Numbered from the stretch's first letter, positions 22,931-34,763 are shown. The stretch: 64,000 nt of DNA from Cryptomeria japonica (GCF_030272615.1 NC_081407.1:150969744-151033743), one strand, 5' to 3'. Notes: generated by a model not told the origin, from the sequence alone. Numbers and translations: made by a program.

Positions 22931-23445
22931 TGTTGATAGACTAAGGACTAGGAGTAGAGTCGACTTAGGTTATCACATATGGTTTGTGGTATAGAAATAA
23001 GATCATTAGCTGACTTTAGGAGTTATATCCCTTCTTGGGAATTGTATATATGTATATTTTAGATCCTATCTAGAAGAGATAATTAATGATATAAGCAAGA
23101 CATGTGATGAAATAAAGATATATTGTGATATGCAAAGGAGAGACTGGGACTTGCATTTTGGATGAAGATATAGTTTAATAAAGATGTTGCTAGTCCAACT
23201 CTATGTGTTATGATTGTTTCTTTGTTGTTGGTGATGAATGGATGGTTTTTTATTGTCTTAAAGTCACCTTTGCATATGCTAATTTCTCTCAATGTGTTCT
23301 TTGGGGTATAAACTGACTACTTGAGATAATCTCTTAATTTCCCCATTTCTCTTGCTAATATGATATTTATCAGCTCATATTTTATTCTGAATGAATTCTT
23401 TGGAAGAAGTAATATAGTACAAATATCTTGGGACAAACTTCAACA
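22931..23445 (+). repeat. 3' LTR (515 bp) of the decayed Ty3 element
   Basis: It starts TGTTGATAG and ends TTCAACA, giving the inverted termini TGTTGA/TCAACA. It is preceded by a polypurine tract. TATA-like TGTATATATGTATATT lies near 23045 and AATAAA near 23,175. The partner 5' LTR was not found, so the right end rests on the inverted terminus only (a TCAACAACA end at 23448 is also possible). Confidence 0.65.
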
Positions 23446-24845
23446 ACATTCTTGATTTGCAAACTTTTAGAAGGAAGAGAATTCTAGGAGATTGAATAAC
23501 ACTTTTTGCATTGTAGAATATAGGTAGAAAGGCTAAATTATGGGACTGAAGAACTATTTATGTTTTATTTAGGTTATTAGTGATTCTAGTGGTGTTTTAT
23601 GATTGTGAAATGTAGGCTAGCAACAACTCATAAATAAAATGGAGACAAATACAAAGGATCCAACATCCTTGATTGCAAGCAAATTCAAAATCAAAGTATA
23701 AATTCCTCGGGAGGTGATTTTAACAAAAACACACAAATTCCTTATTGAAGTAGGGACTAGGGTTTGCCTCTTAGGATTTTTGGAAAATGTTAGCATACAA
23801 AAAAAAATAGATAGCCTAAGATTATCACCAAAGAATTTTGAACAAAAGAATGATATCTTGATGAAACAAAATAATAAGTGGATGACCAAATAAAATATCA
23901 TCTTGAATGCATGCCCAAATACTATTAAATTTTGTACAAATTTAATGCAATTATGCGAGAAAAAGGCATTAAGGAGAAATATGAAATATTATCTCAATGA
24001 ATTTAACTCTATAAGTGATCACCACAAAAGGTCTGTACAAAGACAATGCTCACTTGAGGAGCAAAGATGCTCATAATCGAATTGAAATGATAAAAATGAC
24101 CAAAAGAAAACTCATAGAAGAAGCGACATATCTTTTAAACAATTAAAATTGTTTGAGTTTGAAAAACACGTTATACTAAAATGCAAAATGTACAATAATA
24201 TCCAAATCAAATATTAAAAATTATTAATAACTTTTTGACAAAAGATATTTAAAAAAAATTAAAAGTAAAATCAACTATGCCATACCCTACCTTTAAGCTA
24301 TATTCCTTTTCTTTTCTATTCTAATCCATCTCCCAACCATACAACCAAAAGCTAAAGCCTTTTCAGTATCAAACAATATATAATTAAAAATCTAAAAATA
24401 CATTAACCTGTGGAAAATAATTTCCTTTCATAGAAATTTTTTAACAGCCAAGTTCTTTTTAAAGCCAGTTTTGTAGAAAGCTAAAATTAAGTTTAAGAAA
24501 GCTACTTCTAGTTTCGTTGCGAAACCTTATGGTACAGGGGACGTTGTTGGAGTATATGGCTACTTTTCTATTGCTATTTTAAGTTCTTCGAAGGAAAAGA
24601 GATTCATGTGAGAATGACATGGTGAAGGGAAGGGACAATTCCAATGCCGATGAACATTGTTCTGTGTCTACAACTACTTTTTAAGGAACCCCAAGCTCAT
24701 AGTATATGCAACAGAAATTCTGGATACAACAATCAATGGATCTGCAAATTTTTAAGCGACGATGAAAAGAATGGTTCATCGATAGGATAGATCTATTGCA
24801 ATCAGGAGGAAGATTTCATTTGTGTATTTGTTTCCGTTGACAAGC
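23446..24845. other. Intergenic DNA upstream of the host gene, nothing recognised
   Basis: AT-rich, with no coding similarity on either strand. It should contain the promoter and 5' UTR of the gene starting at 24846, but I could not pick a convincing TATA box. Confidence 0.4.
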
Positions 24846-26143
24846 ATGGCTGGGACTGGGATTGGGATTGGGATGGTGTTGGACGTTCTTAAGAAAAGTC
24901 CAGCATTTTCCATTCACTCGTATACACATTTTTCAGCCACCACAGCTGCCGCCGCTGCCGCCGCCTCATCCTTGGCATTATATCCCCACTGCCCATCTTT
25001 TTCTTCACAGTTTTTCTTCAGGTAAAATACTTGAATATTTCTATTTGGACCTTTTCTGAATACCCATTACGAGTATATCATTTAGAAACAGGCCAAATGT
25101 CTTGTAAAGTATTGCAATCTTTCAATTTTCTGCCCTTTTCTGATTGCCTATTACATCTACAGCTATTGAAATGCCAAATATTTTCCTCACTACCCATATT
25201 TTGCTTCATAACTTTTCCATTTTGCTGTATTTTTAATGCCTATTGTCTGAACAACACTTATAGACAGGCAAAATTGATTGTTTTTTACTGCAGAGATAAA
25301 ATGGAACATACAAATTTCAGTAGATTCAACAAAGCTTTACTAAACCCTAGACTAACCACTGTAAAACATAGGAGATGACTGAATTTAATGTTGTTTAAGG
25401 GACAGGGACTTTAAGAGTGGACTCCATATTACAGTTTTTCATAGAGTCAAGGACAAAGAATCTTGAAAAATTCTGATCTAAACCAATGGACGGAGAGCCA
25501 GCTTTCATAAGGAAGGAGCCTTTCCTTAGATTTTAATTCCTTTTGGTGGTTGAGAGGGCTGTAACACTTGTGGTTGCATAGACTGTGAGGTTCTGTTGAC
25601 GTAATTAAAACATGGCATGATTTCCCTTCCTTTTTTGGTAAATGGACTTTGGGTTGTAACTATATTTTTTTTTTGTTTAATGCAACCCGGTTTCCAATTA
25701 AAAAACTCATTTCATTGTAAAAAACAACAGACACAAAAAAGATAAAGCAAAAACAATTTTATTGAAGCTGATAATGTGTATTGTTTTTCCGTGCTTCTGA
25801 CAGTGGAGCAGGTATTGCTTACTGTGATGCTGCAGTGGTCCAAGATGAATTTGAATATATATCAAATCCTAATGATGGGTACACTGGTCCTACAATTTCG
25901 AGCAATGTTAGATTGAAGACTTACAATGTTGAATTGAAGCCACTTTTCTCTGCATTCGGTTGGAAGACACTGGGATTGACAACACTAAGATCTCTTTTGA
26001 TATTTTATTTGCCTCTTATTGAGCCTAAATTTGATGACGATGATGACAGTGACTTGGAAACTTATCAAGATGCACAACAAGAACAGCCACCTGTGGATTA
26101 CATTGTTCCTTTCAAGAAGTCTGTCAAGCAAATTTGTCGTGAG
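24846..26143 (+). CDS. Host gene, first two exons of a probable organelle-targeted protein (partial)
   Basis: Exon 1 is 24846-25021 and exon 2 is 25804-26143. The start ATG sits in AAGCATGGCT. Exon 1 ends TTCAG before GTAAAA and exon 2 begins after TTCTGACAG. The split codon (AG + T) gives Ser, so the phases agree. Exon 2 ends GAG before GTAACT, in phase 0. The 172 codons give an N-terminus rich in Ala, Ser and few acidic residues (an Ala run at about 35-42), as in plastid or mitochondrial transit peptides. Then come GAGIAYCDAAV, VELKPLFSAFGWKTLGLTTL, the hydrophobic SLLIFYLPLIEP, an acidic run, and VPFKKSVKQICRE. From memory this resembles a conserved plant protein of unknown function; I cannot name it safely. 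No repeat-element similarity. Downstream exons were not found. Confidence 0.65.
25022..25803 (+). other. Intron 1 of the host gene
   Basis: A GT...AG intron of 782 bases joins two open exons in a matching phase. A chance ORF (25031-25378) inside it has no recognised similarity. The right end before the acceptor is A-rich rather than strongly pyrimidine-rich. Confidence 0.6.
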
Positions 26144-26536
26144 GTAACTCTTGAAGATTTTTCTGTATTTTTCTATTTTAGGTTTTAAGTCTGTTGTCAC
26201 AAGACTATGAATAGCACAGCAGCATGACAAAAGCAGGGTCTAGATATTTTTTCTTTTCTTTGTGTTGGCTATTCTAGATTGGTTGGAGTGATGGGATAAA
26301 CCGTTTCTTTGATTTGCTTAGTAAATTGGTTGAGGCTATAGGTCTCCTTTAACAGAATGTGTAGTAAGTTTAGGTCATGTTCTTCATACTTTAAATCTGG
26401 GCCACACATCCTTGAATGCATGCTATGTTCATTACAGCACTACTTTTCAATATCTGCTGACAGTATTGCCTGATTGTGAAGAAGTAGATTTGAACTCGGT
26501 CATTCTCTTATGAATGCTCAGGAATTAGTTGCACCT

Positions 26537-26740
26537 GCAGTAAACACTTACAGTCATCCACGATTCACCAGGTCGAGATTAGTTATCAATAAGATTAGGA
26601 AAATATGAGACCTCTAAGCTTGAGAATGACCCAAGTTGGGAGTGATTCAGGGTAAAGTCCTGGGAGGCACAAATTAGCAAAATGTAATTCTGCTTGTTTT
26701 TCTCTGATTGGGAATATATGAGAATTTTGGTTCTTGTTGA
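26537..26740 (+). repeat. Direct repeat copy A in the intron
   Basis: Shares with 27427-27659 the ordered words GCAGTAAACAC, AAGATTAGGAAAA, CCTAAGCTTGAGAAT, GAAGTTGGGAG-like, TTCTGCTTGT and GAATTTTGGTTCTTGTT. About 890 bases separate the copies. Confidence 0.7.
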
Positions 26741-27426
26741 TGCAGGAGTGTCATGGGGTTTGAGTAATCGACACCACCAAAAGCATGCGTGTTCGATTTT
26801 GGTTTGTGTATGTTAGCGCTAGCCTTGGGTTTCTAGGTATTTTTTGCTATTCAAATTCAAACTTCAAATTGCTTTGCCCTCTGATTAGGCATTCCACTTG
26901 ATGGGGGACAAGGAGATTCTTCATTACATTTGTCAGCTTGGTTATGACATGTTTATGATATCCATTTATGAAGGGGATTACATTTACATATGAGAGCCAT
27001 TACTACCTGTATGAGCATCTATGATATGTCATAGATGAGAGTTGCTAGTAAGGGGAGATACATTTGACTAGTCAAAATCCACTTTGAGATTGGAGCAATC
27101 TATTTTCATGTGGATGCATTTGACCTTGTTTATTGATACGTGTTGGTGAGGGGTGCCCTAGCTGACTATTTTAAGCTGGCTGGGAGGTACATTTGACCAA
27201 AGATGGCTGCTGCTTGATTTGGGTGCCATATTTGGGGTTTTTAATGAGAGGTTAGTTCGACCAATATTAGATTGGAACCCCCTCTTGATTTTGGCATCAT
27301 ATTTGGAGGGGATCCCATAAAGCACAAGGATTGTAGTGAGACAAGTAGCTTGCCATTTGTTTTCTGCTTGCAGGTTGAAGGTAGAGGAGATCTTTGTTGT
27401 TTTGAATGTTGAGGAATTTTGCTTTT

Positions 27427-27659
27427 GCAGTAAACACACTCTCATCCAAAAGATGTGAGATCAAGATGAGATACCAACAAAGATTAGGAAAACATGAGTT
27501 CCCTAAGCTTGAGAATTGCTGAAGTTGGGAGGGATGCAGGGAACAGTTCTGGCACAATCTTAACAATAGATTTCTGCTTGTATGTGTTATGCTCTATGTT
27601 TCTATGTAGTTTTGAATCTTCTTCTGACTGGGAATGTTGCAAGAATTTTGGTTCTTGTT
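27427..27659 (+). repeat. Direct repeat copy B in the intron
   Basis: Partner of 26537-26740; similar in order and spacing, with small indels. Origin unknown: either an intron duplication or two copies of one unrecognised element. Confidence 0.7.
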
Positions 27660-28257
27660 CTCTTGATTTACTTTGCTTTATACTTTTTCATTAAACCAAC
27701 CATCAGCTATCACAGATTGCCTTTTTTTTTTCGCTTTACATGGAACCAGTGCTTGAATACATTCTTTATTATTCACACCATGTGCGATATTTGACATGGT
27801 GGGCTAGAGCTGGCATCAATTGGCATTTTGGACTACATATCAGTGTACGCAGTTCTGTTTCAGGCAACTCATTATGAAAATTAATAATTTCTCTTACAGA
27901 ACTGTTTTAGTTAACCAAGCTATGTGATGAATGGGAGGGAGTTGAGTCAATCCAACCAGTGAAAAAGTAACTGTGGAACTTTGATGATGCTTTCTGCTTT
28001 AGTGCATTCTGGCTTTGTCATGTTTGAAAACATGGTCATTGGCATTGTTAAATTCTTAGGAGTTCATCGTTGTTTCACATGCTTGGATTTTTTTTAACTA
28101 TTTTATTTATTATTACTTTTTCTTTTCGGGCAAGAACTGAGTAAAATTGACAATAATTTACAATGTATAATTCTATGATAATTTGCTGATCTCCAAATCA
28201 GCAAGCTAGACATCTGCTTACAGAATGGGGGTGCTTTTATTGCTAGAAATTCTTTTG

Positions 28258-28497
28258 AAACTGTGGATCCCTCTATTTTGATGTGTGGAAAAGGTACAAA
28301 AGAAGTCTTCCTAAATCAAGGGAAGTACAAAATAGAGACTCTAAAGAGATTTTAGATGATAGATTGTAAGCCTTTTGTTAATCTAATGATTGCAAATCTT
28401 GAGTTTGCTTCAGATTTAAAATCAGATTTGATGGATCCTTTTTTTAATAGATAGTTGACAGGTTATCTCATGTACTTTGTAAATACTATACCTGTAA
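28258..28497 (+). pseudogene. Orphan copia RT/RNase H fragment
   Basis: The translation reads EVFLNQGKYKIETLKRF, then MIDCKPFVNLMIANL, then LMDPF and TGYLMYFVNTIP. These match the copia stretch just after the RT active site (as at 45960-46150 in this window) through to the conserved SLMYLVNTRP. Stops are present, and flanking pol parts are absent. It looks like a small remnant left in the host intron. The neighbouring complete LTR element begins about 250 bases to the right and is unrelated in sequence. Confidence 0.7.
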
Positions 28498-28745
28498 TGG
28501 CCCCAATTGGAAAAACCTTAGGAAATAGATGATTCTTACCAAACGTAAATGCCAAACCCTATTAAAAGTAATGCTGCTTAGCAATATGTCAAAACTGCAA
28601 AACCCTTATCAATCAAAATGCATGTTTACCAACATCCTACAAGCTGATATGAGTTTTGAAACTCTCAAACGATGAAATTGTACAAGCAGGTTGAATGTAT
28701 ACGAACTGGTAAAATGTATGAAACCCTTGAGTACACTCCCCATGC

Positions 28746-29184
28746 TGTTGATTTTATGGTAATGCTCGTTAACCACAGACAAACATCAGATCTGTTGCCT
28801 TCCCAACCATAGACGATAAGCTCTTATCGTCACCCCCGAGCACACTATATGTCCTTCATGTTATAGAATTCATCTCTATTGATGCAATCATGACCTAGCA
28901 TATATATGAATCAATACCTCCTAATAGACCTCAAGTCGGCAATATACTTTTGGTGCCAAGGATAGGGTCAGACCTATATATTACAAGTTACATATGAGTC
29001 TCCCTTAGTTGCAAGTTACATTTAACTTAATCACAAGTTACACACAAGTGGTTCGCCCAAATAGGGCCTGCCCCAAATTAGACTCATACAACTGAGATAT
29101 CCAAATGCCAAGGCCGACATGCCACTTGGCATTTTGTGCACTAGGTCGGCCCTAGAAGGGTTCCGACCTAGCTACACAACAACA
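28746..29184 (-). repeat. 3' LTR of the non-coding element (left on + strand)
   Basis: Starts TGTTGATTTTATGG and ends CACAACAACA on the + strand, so it has TGTTG/CAACA inverted ends. It is near-identical to 31425-31863. The polypurine tract, read on the minus strand, would be GCTAAGAGGTAG at about 29185-29196. Confidence 0.9.
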
Positions 29185-29319
29185 CTACCTCTTAGCTAGG
29201 GAGGATTCCTTCTAAATAACCAAGTCACATAGTGACTACCACCATGGCTACTCCCATGAATAATACGTTCACCATAGCTACTCCTAGAGGGTGAACAAGC
29301 ACATCATGGAATTTCTTCC

Positions 29320-29840
29320 ATGATACCCACCATACCTACTCGCAGAGGGTGGGCTCACCATGCCTACTCGCAGAGGGTGGAAGAGGGCTTTCACCTCAAC
29401 CTTCTCCTAGAGAAGGGTGCATTATCACCATGCCTACTCGCAGAGGGTGGATCCACCATACCTACTCGCAGAGGGTGGAACGAGGGCTTTAACCTCAGAC
29501 TTCTCCCCAGAGAAGAATGCATCTGCACCATGCCTACTTGCAGAGAGTGGAATGGGGGCTTTCACCTCAAACTTCTCCCAGAGAAGAATGCATTAACAAG
29601 AGATTGCACCTCGAACTTCTCTCTCACAGAGAAGAACTCATTAACAAGCCATTGCACCTTGAACTTCTCCCTTACAGAGAAGAACTCATCAACAAGGGAT
29701 TGCACCTCGAACTTCTCCCTCACAAAGAAGAACTCATTAACAAGGGATTACACCTCTAACTTCTCCTTCACAGAGAACTCATTAACAAGGGCTTTCACCT
29801 CAAATTTCTCCATCACAGAGAAAAATGCATTAACCAAATC
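29320..29840. repeat. Two tandem repeat families inside the non-coding element
   Basis: Left part: five copies of CCATGCCTACTCGCAGAGGG between about 29,330 and 29,550. Right part: six copies of a 45-48 base unit with the core AACTTCTC, starting at 29569, 29614, 29662, 29710, 29758 and 29803. All unit lengths are multiples of three, so a + strand frame (29320-29847) stays open for 175 codons with a 16-residue repeat (SLTEKNSLTRDCTSNF). That strand is opposite to element transcription, so I do not call it a gene. Confidence 0.8.
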
Positions 29841-29854
29841 TTCATGATGACGTG

Positions 29855-30010
29855 GCTCCCTCTGAAGCTGAAATGTCAGGCTCCCTCTGAAGCTGAAATG
29901 TCATGCTTCCTTTGAAGCTGAAGCGTCAAGCTCCCTCTGAAGCTGAAATCAATCTTCTGACCTCCTTGTCCAAGGTTACTTTTGACGATATGTCAGACTC
30001 CCTCTGAATG
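29855..30010. repeat. Short tandem repeat of a CTCCCTCTGAAGCTGAAATG unit
   Basis: Copies start near 29856, 29881, 29906 and 29931 (period 25), and a partial copy lies at 29998. It follows the 48-base array inside the same element. Confidence 0.75.
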
Positions 30011-30894
30011 CTGATTCTTCCTCTAAGAAGAAATGCAAGCAATCTTCCTTCCTTGAATGCAATCTCTGATTCGTCCTAGAAGCATTTCAGAGAAAGATAA
30101 TGATAGTCAGGGGAAATGTCAATACATGATTCACTATTCAATGATGTAGCATGATTTAATGAAAAATTCATGAACATTATTCAAACATAAAGAGTACTTA
30201 TCTTTTATAATTTTGCTCAGCAATGGAATTTCCATTCACTTGGATTGATCACACCGAAGCACCTAGTGATGATCTGATGGCTGCGTGGCCTTTGGCCCTC
30301 ACCATCACTCATCATCTGTCCACAATATCTGCTTCATACATAGCTTAAGCATCATCTGAAGAACTGCCTTTAATACCATTCACAACAAAGTGTTGGACCA
30401 ACCACATAAATGCGACTGAAATCCACTTGTAGCAGGGTGTGCCAAAATGCTAAGTTGCAGTGCCCATCCTAGGACAAACGTCAGATGATCTTCAAGAGTG
30501 ACATAAGTAAGAACTCGAATAACTGGACCTTCAGTTGCAATATCATCCGATTCGCAACCCCATCCAATTAAGCTTATGCAAGCTTCAATGAAACGAATGC
30601 TTCATGTGACTCTCGAAGCTTCTAGGATGATGTGAGAGTTGTTGCAAGGCGTTATTGCACGGAGGCCTTCTCCGTCATTCCTGATCATTAGGTGCCTCAT
30701 TCGCTTTTGTCCCCATACACACACATTTCACATTTGTGTACGGCTTAATGTGATCATCACAAAACTCACCACTATGCTGCTGCTCGATCTCAACCTTCCA
30801 TTACACTGAGCAGTCGATAGCACACGTACCAACTCGCCTTGCTTCGTTGAATCCTCGGAATGCTTGCTGCCACCTTGTCGATGTCTCTAGCCAC

Positions 30895-31082
30895 GAGCAT
30901 CGTGAAGCGAGTGATCTCTATCATTTGCTAGTAAAATGTTACGATCGCTGGAGAGAATCCTCCACAACATGTTCTCCTCCCCGAATTCGAGCATCATGAA
31001 GCGAGCGATCTCTATCATTTGCTAGTAAAATGTTACGATCGCTGGAGAGAATCCTCCACAACATGTTCTCCTCCCCGAATTC
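30895..31082. repeat. 94-bp tandem duplication in the non-coding element
   Basis: GAGCATCGTGAAGCGAGTGA at 30895 and GAGCATCATGAAGCGAGCGA at 30989 start two nearly identical 94-base copies. The high similarity suggests a recent duplication. GAATTCGAATTCGAAT follows at about 31,077. Confidence 0.9.
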
Positions 31083-31412
31083 GAATTCGAATATAGAATG
31101 TTAAAATGGACAGAGATGTCCATAGCGACTCCACTTACCGTCAGCATTTCGATACCAGGCTTGGTGACTTTCAACGCCAAGGCATCGGACTGAATCTGTC
31201 ATTGAGTACTAACGATAGATCTATGGTGATCATCGGCACCTCAACGGTCATTACTCGCCGCAAAGCATATGCGATGCTCACGTCTGAGTTGAGAGGCTCG
31301 GTAATCGACTTTTGCTTGCACTTAGATTTCTCAGTCTACAAATTACTTTGATTGAACTCCCTCAATAGCACAGGATCTACCTTCAAGCGGTTAGGCTCTA
31401 TAGAAGGAACCC

Positions 31413-31424
31413 GCTCTGATACCA
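31413..31424 (-). other. Primer-binding site (tRNA-iMet) of the non-coding element
   Basis: The + strand reads GCTCTGATACCA, the reverse complement of TGGTATCAGAGC, directly beside the LTR at 31425. Confidence 0.85.
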
Positions 31425-31863
31425 TGTTGATTTTATGGTAGTGCTCGTTAACCACAGGCAAACATCAGATCTGTTGCCTTCCCAACCATAGACGATAAGC
31501 TCTTATTGTCACCCCCGAGCACACTATATGTCCTTCATGTTATTGAATTCATCTCTATTGATGCAATCATGACCTTGCATATATATGAATCAATACCTCC
31601 TAATAGACCTCAAGTCGGCCATATACTTTTGGCGCCAAGGATAGGGTCAGACCTATATATTACAAGCTACATATGAGTGTCCCTTAGTTGCAAGTTACAT
31701 TTAACTTAATCACAAGTTACACACAAGTGGTTCGCCCAAATAGGGCCTGCCCCAAATTAGACTCATACAACTGAGATATCCAAATGCCAAGGCTGACAGG
31801 CCACTTGACATTTTGTGCACTAGGTCGGCCCTAGAAGGGATCCGACCTAGCTACACAACAACA
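31425..31863 (-). repeat. 5' LTR of the non-coding element (right on + strand)
   Basis: Same ends and length as 28746-29184, about 3 percent different by eye. Followed by the target duplication CATGC. Confidence 0.9.
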
Positions 31864-33373
31864 CATGCATCATAAGCCATTAATTAAGGTAGATCTGACT
31901 GTTATGACATCAAATGAGCATTTTTAATAGTGAAAATCAGACTAGAACAAGGTGCCAAAATGATAAACTAATCCCATGACAAATATTCAACAACAATATT
32001 CCTTTGAACAAAATTTTAGGCAAGCATCAATATGTATTTTAGCAGCGATTTCACTTATAGCAGTCCATACATCTGTATGGAAGGGTACAAAGCCTGGAAA
32101 ATGTTAATGTCCACTTTTTAGGATTTTTCAAATATTTTGAATTTTTTGTAAATTTTCTGATTTCTGGAGCAAACAAATGACCAAAAAATAAAAAAGCGAA
32201 TGACTTCATCAAAAGAATTTTATTCAAACTATAAATTGATATGCAACTCCAGAATACAATATAAGCACTAGATCTGAATCAAAATAAGCATCAACATTAA
32301 CAACTGTCATAAATCTGATTGTATTTATTTGACTGGAAATAAGCAACATGCAGATCTGAGTCACAAATTTTTATGAAAGCTCCCAAAATTGATTATCACA
32401 AAGTATCAATGTTGGAAACTAAAAAAATTAGATTATAAGGATTGGAAACATCAAATCATCAAGTTTACATGAACCTGGAGACTCAAGGGTTGTATGGCCA
32501 GCAGATAGCACAATGATCAGATCTGAAGTCAATCAGATATTCATCACACAACTGATAAAACAAAGCTGGGAAAATGGTACAACCAGCATACAAGGTTGTA
32601 TAGCCGCCTAGGATGAGGTAGTATGGCTTGAATAGGGGTTGGAACAGCTGGTAAAGTAAACAATTGAAACCCCTGCAAATAATCTGATCTAAATTTCCCA
32701 AGGCAAATTGCTCTATAATGATGCCAAAAAAAACATTTCACAAGTAGTACAACCTCCACAAGATAATGATTGCTCAAAATGGTGCAGCTAGGTAATGACA
32801 AGCTGTATGGCTGGAGAATGGACTGAAACAGCAGCGAACCAGCCTCAAACATCTGTAAATAAAATCGGATCTGCTTCTACAATGACATTAAATGACCCCA
32901 AAAATATTGATATGTTGATAAATCAATGTAGCAACATTGTAGTAACAACATATAACCCTCCAAAGGATGAAACCTTCAACAATTCATTATAGAGACTCTG
33001 CAGCAATTCAGATCCATCACTTTTTAATGCACAATAACTCTTCAAAATCATGAAAGTGAAAACCAATGTAGAAACCCTCAAATATGAGAAGACAACAAAA
33101 TAATGAAATTTGCATGCAAATCCAAATCGATTCAAATCTGGAATCCACTCCAAATCAGTTCACATGCAATTTGTGGATGGAATTGTACTTTTGGATTGAA
33201 GGGTTTTTGTCCTTGAGCCCAAATGTTGAATCGAAGAGGGTTTACATCCAATCAAACCTTGAACAAAACCAAGGTTTTTGGTCTTTGGATGCCATAGATC
33301 GAACAAACTACGCAAATTTGAAAATTGGATGCAAAAGGATAGCCTGAATGATCATGAAATGATGAAAAACACA

Positions 33374-33383
33374 CCTTTTATAG
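33374..33383 (-). promoter_or_regulatory. Minus-strand TATA box in the repeat module
   Basis: The + strand CCTTTTATAG reads CTATAAAAGG on the minus strand. The same box with similar flanks occurs at 34754. No downstream gene is recognised. Confidence 0.35.
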
Positions 33384-34071
33384 TTGCCTTTTTCAGGCCC
33401 TCCATTTATTTTAATTTTATTATCCTTCCAAGTATTAGTATTAAAAATACTCTTAAAAAAAGAAAAATAAGACCTTACCGTTCTTTGAATTTGCAGAAAG
33501 GAGAATTCCGATTTCATGCGATGCGACGCCTCCTAATTCCTAATATTTTAAGTTCAAATTTTTTTTTTTTTTAATTTATGAAAATAATATTATTTAAGTT
33601 GCCCTAAAAATAAAATTAAGTGGACCCAACTTTATATAATATTGAAATTCATTTCGTTTGCACAATCCTTCAACCTACAGGAAATGGGGTTAGGCTAGGG
33701 GTCTTTCTTCATGATGCTTATTTGAAAAGTAGACATGACAGAAATGGATGCCAAATGTGTAAAAATGGAGCTGAAATTGTATAGGGATAGCTGGGAAATG
33801 CATCAACAGGTTTGAAAACACCCTCAAAAGATGGCAATAAGTTTGAAACCTCTGTCAAGAAACTCTTAGATATAACCTCAAACTCTAGAAATCAACAAGG
33901 TATGGCGGCAGCAAATGATTGGTATCAACAATCCAAATCCTAAAAATTGTGGAAAATCAGTTGCAACATGACTTGCAGGGTGGCAAGATGTGATATCTCT
34001 GCAGATCCAATGATATCAATAGTAGCAAATCTTTTGAAATCCGAAAAATTGATAAAAGATTGGGTGCAATA

Positions 34072-34455
34072 GTTATAAAGACTGAAAATCAATTATTATA
34101 GCAGTTCCAAACTCTACAACAGCAGGAACATTAAGACTCTTTCAAAATCTATCAACACTTTAGGTGTATGGTGGCACTTGGAGTTTCATTATGTGTGGAA
34201 ACAAAAAAAAATAGCAGATCCAATTGGGCACAGCCCTAGCATGTTAAACAACTACAATAATGGTTATAAAGACTGAAAATCAATTTTTGCAGCAGTTACA
34301 AACCGTACAACAGCAGCAACATCAAGACTCCTTCAAAATCTATCAACCCTTTAGCTGTATGGCAGCATTTGGAGTGTAATTATGGTTGGAAACATTAAAA
34401 AATAGCCAATTCAATTCGGGTACAGCCCTAGAATGTTAAACAACTACAATAATTG
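34072..34455. repeat. 191-bp tandem duplication
   Basis: Copies begin GTTATAAAGACTGAAAATCA at 34072 and 34263. Both contain CAGCA, CTATCAA, TGTATGG-GGCA, ACAGCCCTAG and ATGTTAAACAACTACAATAA, with about 15 percent differences by eye. Confidence 0.85.
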
Positions 34456-34753
34456 ATGTAAAAATCAGCAATGCATCAAAAGATTTGCTTGCAAATGCCC
34501 TATTTATTCAATCTTAAACAATTTAGCACAATTGTGATTCTCGGATGGAATCACCTACAATGATTAAGATGGTTTCATTCTCGAATCCAAATATGGAAAC
34601 CAAGAGGGGTTTTGTCCTTCGGGTCTCCCACACCAAGCGTTTTCATCCTTTGGATCTCCCATGCCAAGATTTTTGTCTTTGAATGCTTCAAACTCTAATA
34701 TAGAAGGCAAAATAAATTTACAAATTCAAATGATTTGCTTTGAGCAATGTCTT

Positions 34754-34763
34754 TCTTTTATAG
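34754..34763 (-). promoter_or_regulatory. Second minus-strand TATA box in the repeat module
   Basis: The + strand TCTTTTATAG reads CTATAAAAGA on the minus strand; TTGCTTTTTGGGCCCTC follows on the right, as at 33374 (TTGCCTTTTTCAGGCCCTC). Confidence 0.35.

Larger units (their letters stand above)
17235..23445 (+). mobile_element. Decayed Ty3/gypsy element, split by a 3.15 kb insertion
   Basis: Visible parts are an acidic ORF (17235-17603), gag-like remnants around 17,850-18,000 (TLTCSATCWYNTNKRTIKR), RT at 18667-19346, RNase H at 22503-22917, a polypurine tract and a 3' LTR (22931-23445). The RT-RNase H reading stops at 19346 and resumes at 22503, after an inserted element. Integrase is missing: RNase H passes almost directly into the polypurine tract, which implies an internal deletion. 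Many stops show this copy is much older than the Tat element to its left. No 5' LTR was found. Confidence 0.75.
26144..28257 (+). other. Start of intron 2 of the host gene, no exon found
   Basis: It begins GTAACTCTTG after a phase-0 exon end. No continuation of the protein is visible up to the end of the window, so the intron is either tens of kilobases long and loaded with retroelements, or the gene is broken. The stretch holds a dispersed pair of similar segments (26537-26740 and 27427-27659). Confidence 0.45.
28746..31863 (-). mobile_element. Complete non-coding LTR element (TRIM/LARD type), TSD CATGC
   Basis: Two LTRs of 439 bases (28746-29184 and 31425-31863) differ at about a dozen sites by eye. 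Both sides carry the same 5-base duplication CATGC (28741-28745 and 31864-31868). The reverse complement of the tRNA-iMet primer site TGGTATCAGAGC lies at 31413-31424, directly next to the right LTR, so the element is on the minus strand. The 2,240-base interior has no gag or pol motif on either strand. It must therefore depend on another element's enzymes. The interior is full of short tandem repeats. Confidence 0.9.

Noticed and set aside
25031-25378. 115-codon + strand ORF
   Set aside because: It lies inside intron 1 of the host gene, uses no recognised motif and would destroy the matching splice phases.
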